Shown piece by piece: positions 58,401 through 64,000 of a stretch of DNA of 64,000 nucleotides (position 1 is its first letter; each line of letters begins with the position of its first letter). The stretch comes from Multifurca ochricompacta. Its lineage: Eukaryota; Basidiomycota; Agaricomycetes; Russulales; Russulaceae. The stretch lies in the NCBI GenBank assembly GCA_022496185.1, contig WTXG01000005.1, positions 930,001 through 994,000 on the forward strand, given 5' to 3'. Position numbers and translations under genes: made by a program. The notes beneath the pieces are model-generated. The model worked only from the letters and a program-made list of their open reading frames with translations. It was not told the origin of the DNA and did not search any database.

Positions 58401-59291
58401 GTCCCAGAAACGGGGAACGTACCATTCAACTCGTGTGGAGGTTCTATTAACATTGCGGTGGGGGATCGTTCTGCCGTCTTGCGTAACTTAATCGTGAAAG
58501 CTTGCCCGCCTAAGCAGGTAATTAGACACCCTCAATCATTTGAAGGTAAGGGGTGTGGCATGCCAATAGCGTTCGCAGAGCCTGGAAGAATGAGTGCTGT
58601 TGTTACACCCCCTGCTATAGAAAGCGAATAAGATTCATCGCGGGTATTTAAACCGTCGAGCGATCGTAGCCACGGAAGGACAGGACCATTGTGAGAGTTG
58701 CCATCATTAGCACCAGAGAGTGCAGGAGCAGAAAGTACTCCAAGATGTGAATGTGCATCGACAATACTAGGAACGATGAAGCAATTTAGTGTCAATTAAG
58801 TGATTTTCGAGGGGTGGGGAGTGTCACCCTGGTGTCACCCATGCTCCTTCAACATTCACGATATTGAGGTTATCCTGACTGTGAAGACGTTTGATGATAT
58901 TCACGTCTAAACCACCCACGCCTTTGATAATACCCTTGTCAAAATAAATATGTCCTTGGAGAACTTCAGTCCCATTGTAACCACCAGTCCAGATGCGCGC
59001 ATTGAGGATGAGGGTAGCCCTTGTGCCCAAAACATAGCGATCGGATTCCGAACGCTTGTAAAACTCTGTTGACGGACCAGGTAGAAGATCAAGCGCCCGG
59101 CAGCGGGCGAGTGTTCGCTCAGCATTGATAGGGATCGGTGAGTAAAGGACTGTGAAGAACGATTGGATATAAAAGAGTTGGAGTGCCAAAAGGGAAACCA
59201 GAGCACAGAAAATGAATCTGCTGTAACGGTAAAAGTGGCGGCGTTTTGTTGGTAGGACAGGTGTAGGCATTGGCAGCAGTGGCTCACCCAT
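55484..59291 (-). CDS. membrane amidohydrolase-superfamily protein (CE9-type)
   Basis: This is a large single-span protein of roughly 900-950 residues. After MGEPLLPMPTPVLPTKRRH comes a signal anchor (FIFCALVSLLALQLFYIQ), so the enzyme part faces the lumen or outside. The metal-dependent hydrolase fold follows: LILNARIWTGG, GVGGLDVNIIKRL, IVDAHSHLGV (HxH metal motif), SIAGGVTTALILPGSANAIG, VQTHCYEAVDLDDLIRL and SIAAVHHAHEAYLVPDVL. The later part has ALGAVTTQPAQVVGLGHRIG, VVVWDSHPLALGATPSQVYI, LEAGGRISRSQAIALAST and a C-terminus LARGVVDFF-like. Proteins of this build are often labelled carbohydrate esterase family 9 in mushrooms, but substrate is unknown. Many introns split it. It diverges from the ribosomal protein gene at 59783. 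Confidence 0.85.
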
Positions 59292-59782
59292 GTTAGAGAG
59301 CTAAGGATGAGTGATGAGATAAACCCATCCGCTCGCACGCGAACATCACGTCTGTGCGTCTGTGCGTGTGAGTGTGGGGCCGTCGGCATACTGTCCCCAC
59401 TCAAACGACATTTATTCGGTCGAATTCCTACAATACCCAATCTATAATACCTTATCATACTTAGCACGCTTTACCGCCCAACCTACTCACGACAAAAAAG
59501 ACAAAAACAAAGCCAAAAGGCACTCCAAATCAAATCTCCTTACCCGACCCCTTCCTGACCGCGACGCGACCGCGACTTGACACGTGATGGGAGAATGAGA
59601 AACAGAGCTATACAGCCTTTCGGCAAAAGCCGAGTGGCCCACGAAACTTTGATTTTGCGCAGCCCCAACAGGTCCCAACAGGTCAAAACCACAGTGCGCG
59701 GAAGTGGCTTCCGTCATTGTCAATAATAACAATAAATATAACAAGCAAGTAATTGCTCTTCTTTTCTTTCTCTACTTCAAAA

Positions 59783-60677
59783 ATGGTCGCTACCCAAACA
59801 CTTCCGAGGGATGTTTCTAGACTCGGGCAGGAAGTCAAGCTGTTCGGAAAGTGGGATACCCAAGAGTACGTCCTAAATTTACCGCCTCTTGCAGACAAAA
59901 CAAGTCGACTGATTCACCTCTCAGTGTCGAAGTCAAGGATATCTCACTGACGGATTACATTCAAATCCGTCATGCCGTTTATCTTCCCCACACAGCCGGT
60001 CGATACGCCAAGAAACAGTTCAAGAAGGCTCAGATGCCCATAGTTGAGCGTCTCGTGGATAGGTTGGTCTGGATGTCTCTGCGGTATCGGCCAGTTTCAC
60101 TGTATATACTTTTAGTCTGATGATGAAAGGCCGCAACAACGGCAAGAAGCTTCTGGCTGTCCGCATTGTCGCGCATGCATTCGAAATCATTCATCTCCTT
60201 ACCGACCAGAACCCAATTCAGGTTTGCCCGCTTGTTTGACACCCACGAATCGTTCTCCCGACCTTTTACCAATATACAGGTCCTCGTTGATGCCATTGTC
60301 AATACCGGTCCCCGCGAGGATTCTACTCGTATCGGTTCACAAGGTACAGTCCGTCGCCAGGCTGTCGATGTTTCACCTCTACGGAGAGTGAACCAGGCCA
60401 TATCACTTCTCACCATCGGCGTATGTTGAATCCCACGACGTTCTTCTTCATCTCCGTAAAACTCACCATCTCATACTCAGACGCGCGAATCTGCGTTCCG
60501 CAATGTTAAATCTGTCGCAGAATGTCTTGCAGATGAGCTCATCAATGCAGCAAAGGGTTCTTCAAACTCGTACGCCATAAAGGTTTGTGATTTTTTGTTA
60601 CTTACTTGAGGGTTTCATCGCTTATCCGCTTATAGAAAAAGGACGAACTGGAGCGTGTCGCCAAGTCAAATCGGTGA
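59783..60677 (+). CDS. RPS5: 40S ribosomal protein S5 (uS7)
   Basis: uS7 sits in the head of the small ribosomal subunit near the E-site and contacts 18S rRNA. Six exons start at ATG 59783 ([20 protein letters not shown]). The first exon ends at 59865, and the spliced product reads [117 protein letters not shown] and [20 protein letters not shown] before the TGA at 60675-60677. Length and end match eukaryotic uS7. No frame error is seen. A pyrimidine-rich leader just before the ATG (59757-59775) is typical of ribosomal protein genes. Confidence 0.97.
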
Positions 60678-62425
60678 ACGCCGCCTTTTTGTGTGCGATT
60701 GCCGCGGCGTTTTCTTCCTTCCACGCATACTTTTCTACGCCGCTTTCGCGTCTCAGCCTGTATATGCATAATTTCTAAATGTCGTTCATGTGCTCGTCTT
60801 ACGACAACCTGCGTGCGATTGTTAGGCAAAGCAAAACAGAAACTGGATGTCCCCAACCTAAATGCAGTATTTTGAAATTCTCAGAGCATAGATTGACGCA
60901 CGTGTGTCATGCATGGCACGAGCACGGGCACGGCACGGCATGGGAAGTGCCCATGTGTGAGCTGAGAAGAGGGTATGTTACATGTATGGACCCGACCCAT
61001 ATTATATTATATTCATTCATCCACGTCGAATTGCGGGGCCAGACTTTGGCGCCTGTGGAATATCTCTGCATCTTCGTGGGGCGGCGAGTGCACCATGTTG
61101 CGGCGTGAACCCGCGCGTGATCACAAGCACGCAGTCGGTGACTGTGCGGGAATCGGGTGGTCTTGTCCTCATCCTCCCTCCTCCCCATTATCCCGCTCCC
61201 CTGTCCCTATCCTTAAAACATCCTATTTTAATAATATAAAACAAATACACTTCCAGGACCCAGGACTAGACCAGGACAGACTCGACTAAAAGCTGAGGAG
61301 GGTGACTCCGAGCGCGCCGCGTCGCAGGTTCAAAGATTCCTATATTGGCATCCGCCGGGTCATCGGAACCCCCATCAGGCAACTCTTTTTATTCGAGGGT
61401 ATTGACACATTTGGAATCTGACTGACTGATTGGTTCTCTCTGTGGCGCCCCCTCCCTCCCTTTTTCCCCCTCTCTCCCCCCCCCTCCCCGATAGACCGGC
61501 ACTATCCTGACGCCTGATGCTGCTCGGAACTGGATATCCAGTTTTGGCGATGGTAAGTTAATACCGTAGAATGCTGAATGCTAGATAAAGCAGGAAAGTT
61601 GATGTGCACCACGAGCACGCGGGAATCAAATGACGTCTTGCAATCAGATGCGATGATGGCGGATAATGGGAAGCAACTTCAAGTTCAGCTCACTCAGCCT
61701 GCTGGGGGTGGTCCAGTGCACCATTTCCGTTTACTCTAGTATACAATGAACGAAACAAAAACAAAAAACAAAAAAAAGCGCAAACTACGACAGACTATGG
61801 GTAGAAAGCTTTGGGGCCAAGGATGCAAACAAGGAACTGTACAGTGCGCGCGCGTGGGATTAAAAGTGACAGCACCCACGGCCGTGATACATAGGTACAT
61901 GCCCCAGAGGCGATTGCATGAGGGATGTTGGAGAATGTAAGATCGTGATGCAGAGGTATATTACACAAATGTAGGGTATGCCAGACGAAAATAGATAGGT
62001 GACCCAGTCTGTTGGAGGAGAGGAAGAGATTAACCCGACAAATTCGAGTCAGTCTGGTGAACCTGCCAATAAAGACGGCGTGGCGTGGGGCTGGCAATAG
62101 ACGAATAAATAGGACATGTGTCATGCGGGGCGGAGGTTACAAAAAGGCGAGTGACTGAAAAAGGACCACAGATCCGTTCTAACCCCTCGACCGCTTTGTG
62201 GGTCGGGCGGACGGAGTGTCGCAGGATAGTGGCATGTGACAGGAAGGTTGCCAGTTGGCATCTAACACGCCATCTTTTCGATCTGAGTGGGGCATCCCGT
62301 GCCCGGCTACGGGATCGAGACCTCCAGTGCAGCAGTGGTTGCACCGCGAAATTCGCGGCCGCGATTGTGATGCTTCTAACGCACTAGAGACCTTCATGGT
62401 CTACAAGACCAGAAAATGCCAAAAA
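60678..62425. other. convergent intergenic region, no gene seen
   Basis: Nothing supported as a gene in 1.7 kb. It has a pyrimidine patch (61448-61490) and several short random frames. It holds the 3' flanks of two convergent genes. Confidence 0.45.
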
Positions 62426-64000
62426 CTACCGGCGCTGCGAGGGTGCACGGGTGGAGGAGGATGGTTCAGGTTTCGGAACGACGCCGTCGTAGCCCAAATA
62501 CCCAATGTCTCGGCCGAATTCTTTGATCATGGCCTTTCCCACGAGACACACCCAGCCCAAACCCTCCCCAGTGGAGGGTGCACCGGGCCAGAAAAGCTCT
62601 CCCTCTTCGTCCTCTATGTCAGGTTCATATTCCTGGTTATGCGAAAGGGATGAGTGTATGATTCGCGTGAAGGTGATTGGAAAGTGGTCCGATAGGGTGC
62701 GTAGCGTTAAAAGTGCCTGGGATTGTCTCATACAATGGGATGCCCACATGACGTCCTTGGTCAGGGTCTTAAGTATGTGTGTAAATCCCGCTGAAATCTC
62801 TACGGAGATAGAATTAGCGACCGGTGGTGGGGGGTGGCCAAGACGGAAAGGCTGCTCCCTTGAACGAGTCGCGGGAGTAGGTGTGGGTCGAACGGGTGCG
62901 GTTGATGCAGATGAATCACCCGGGGCGGTTGGTGTATCGGATGGGCGACCTGTTGGCGTGGAATTGGCACTGCTGGTTGCAACAATACTCGCTGGGGAGG
63001 GGAGCATCGGCGGGGTTGACTGTGTGACTGCAAGTGGCGTTCCAGAAGCACTGCCGGGTGGAGCGGAGACATTCTCAACAAGCGCTCGGGCCTGAGCCAT
63101 CAACTTGTCCATTTCCCTGTCAGCACTCTGTTTGGTGGCGAAGACAAACATGCGGGTATGAATGAAAGCTTCGATCATAAAACTGGCGTGGTTGGGGCCC
63201 GGTGAGCGTGCGGTATGGGAAGGGATTGGGAATACCCACATGAGTCCAAGGAATGCCTTTTCGCGTTCGCTTGACGCATTCTCGGCTGTCCATTTGTTCT
63301 TAGTCCAGTTGAGAAAAGCTTCTGCGGTTTGCCATGAGCCGGTTATGCACGCGTCCTTAGAATAGTCGGTAGTCCATATGGAATACGTGAAGCAAATGAG
63401 AGCGTCAAGAAGCTCTAGACGGGCTATTAGGGCACCATGCTTGTGATAAGGAGAATTCGGTGGAGGCGGATTTGGAAGTGGGCGATACTCTTTATGTTGT
63501 GGAGAGAAAGTAGACCAATGACGGGCGTCCCCAGAATATTTGAGCATGCGGCCGTAATTGTGATAGCGGTCATGGAGCTCATTGAATATTGGGTCGCCTC
63601 GTTGAAGGTTCTTACGGGGGCGTTGTATGGGCAAAGAATGGAGAGGGGAAGGAGGAAGGACAAGAGAACGGGATGAGGAAGAAGCAGGGGGTGAGGGGTC
63701 ATCACGTAGTTCACCCTCCTCTGGCTCAGAGCGGCTTGGAGGTGGTGCCTGATGACGAATATACTTTTCGGGGTAGTCATCCACGCGCGTGCGCTTCACT
63801 GGATCGTATGCATGATACGAGTCGAGCTTTCGTTTTGCAGGAGGTGCAGGGGAGGAGGACCTGGAGGCGGGCGGCGATGGAGGGAGATTTGGGGGAAGTG
63901 GGGCTGAGAGCTTGCCAAGGATCTAAAACATAAGTTGTTAAAAAACGAGAATGAGGAAAGAAGGGGAACAAGTAAGAACCTGCAAGTTCTTTAACAGCTG
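62426..64000 (-). CDS. unrecognised protein, N-terminus beyond window
   Basis: Two exons are visible: 64000-63980 (QLLKNLQ) and 63922-62426, joined in phase by a 57-base intron (gttctt...ttttag). The second exon is 498 codons plus stop. It begins ILGKLSAPLPPNLPPSPPAS with a basic KRKLDSYHAYDPVKRTRV stretch, a likely nuclear signal. Next is an acidic/Pro-rich linker, then a helical block with DPIFNELHDRYHNYGRMLKY, RLELLDALICFTYSIW and GSWQTAEAFLNWTKNKW. A long Thr/Pro/Ser-rich segment leads to a second helical block (SISVEISAGFTHILKTLTKD, VMWASHCMRQSQALLTLRTL). The tail is acidic and ends PSSSTRAPSQRR. The layout suggests a nuclear scaffold or regulatory protein, perhaps of AF4/FMR2-type build, but I do not recognise it. 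Confidence 0.8.

Noticed and set aside
1..64000. CRISPR arrays, integrases, insertion sequences, retroelement ORFs
   Set aside because: The tandem repeats are short microsatellites without spacers, and no transposase, reverse transcriptase or long terminal repeat pair was recognised.

Overview
The window is nuclear DNA of a filamentous basidiomycete fungus, most likely an Agaricomycete. The genes are split by many short introns (about 45-65 bases, GTRNGT donors and YAG acceptors). The gene families are fungal: a CDC9 ligase, an Mkk-type MAPKK, PNS1, a GPT2/SCT1 acyltransferase, RRP12, a gelsolin-repeat protein with a DUF4045-like head, Zn2Cys6 and C2H2 regulators, and a membrane amidohydrolase of the kind labelled CE9 in mushrooms. 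I see no plasmid, viral, prokaryotic or CRISPR element and no intact transposon.

Layout. 1-1.1 kb: 3' end of an unrecognised gene. 2.8-8.2 kb: a C2H2 factor, then BOL1 and an unknown helical protein facing apart from one promoter. 8.2-9.3 kb: a doubtful gene and a GAG/GAA tract. 10.3-13.5 kb: DNA ligase I. 16-17.7 kb: a second C2H2 factor and NAA50, convergent. 17.7-20.1 kb: no supported gene. 20.1-23.1 kb: an unknown acidic protein, an intron-bearing tRNA-Leu and a MAPKK. 23.1-27.9 kb: almost gene-free and rich in simple repeats, with one orphan exon-like segment. 27.9-29.2 kb: a Zn2Cys6 factor. 29.2-32.2 kb: repeat-rich spacer. 32.2-45.9 kb: a compact housekeeping block (PTC1-type PP2C, PNS1, a tetraspan protein, GPT2/SCT1, RRP12, PSMG2). 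46-52.7 kb: a secreted GH17 enzyme and the gelsolin-repeat protein. 53.9-60.7 kb: a coiled-coil protein, the membrane amidohydrolase and ribosomal protein uS7. 62.4 kb to the end: an unknown gene cut by the window edge.

The genes are mostly unrelated housekeeping functions: replication, Fe-S delivery, N-terminal acetylation, ribosome biogenesis, proteasome assembly, lipid synthesis and cell-wall signalling. I see no operon-like new system. The MAPKK, the PP2C, the tetraspan protein and the GH17 enzyme all belong to families tied to the cell surface or wall stress, but nothing shows that their proximity matters.

The strongest unexpected signal is technical. Conserved genes repeatedly change reading frame by exactly -1 with no intron to explain it, often in runs of C, G, A or T. 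I count about six sites in RRP12, two each in CDC9, PTC1, PNS1 and the Zn2Cys6 gene, and one each in the MAPKK, PSMG2, the GH17 gene and the 20 kb gene. All fit single missing bases. This looks like deletion-biased sequence error rather than mass pseudogenisation, so single-frame gene calls here will be fragmented.
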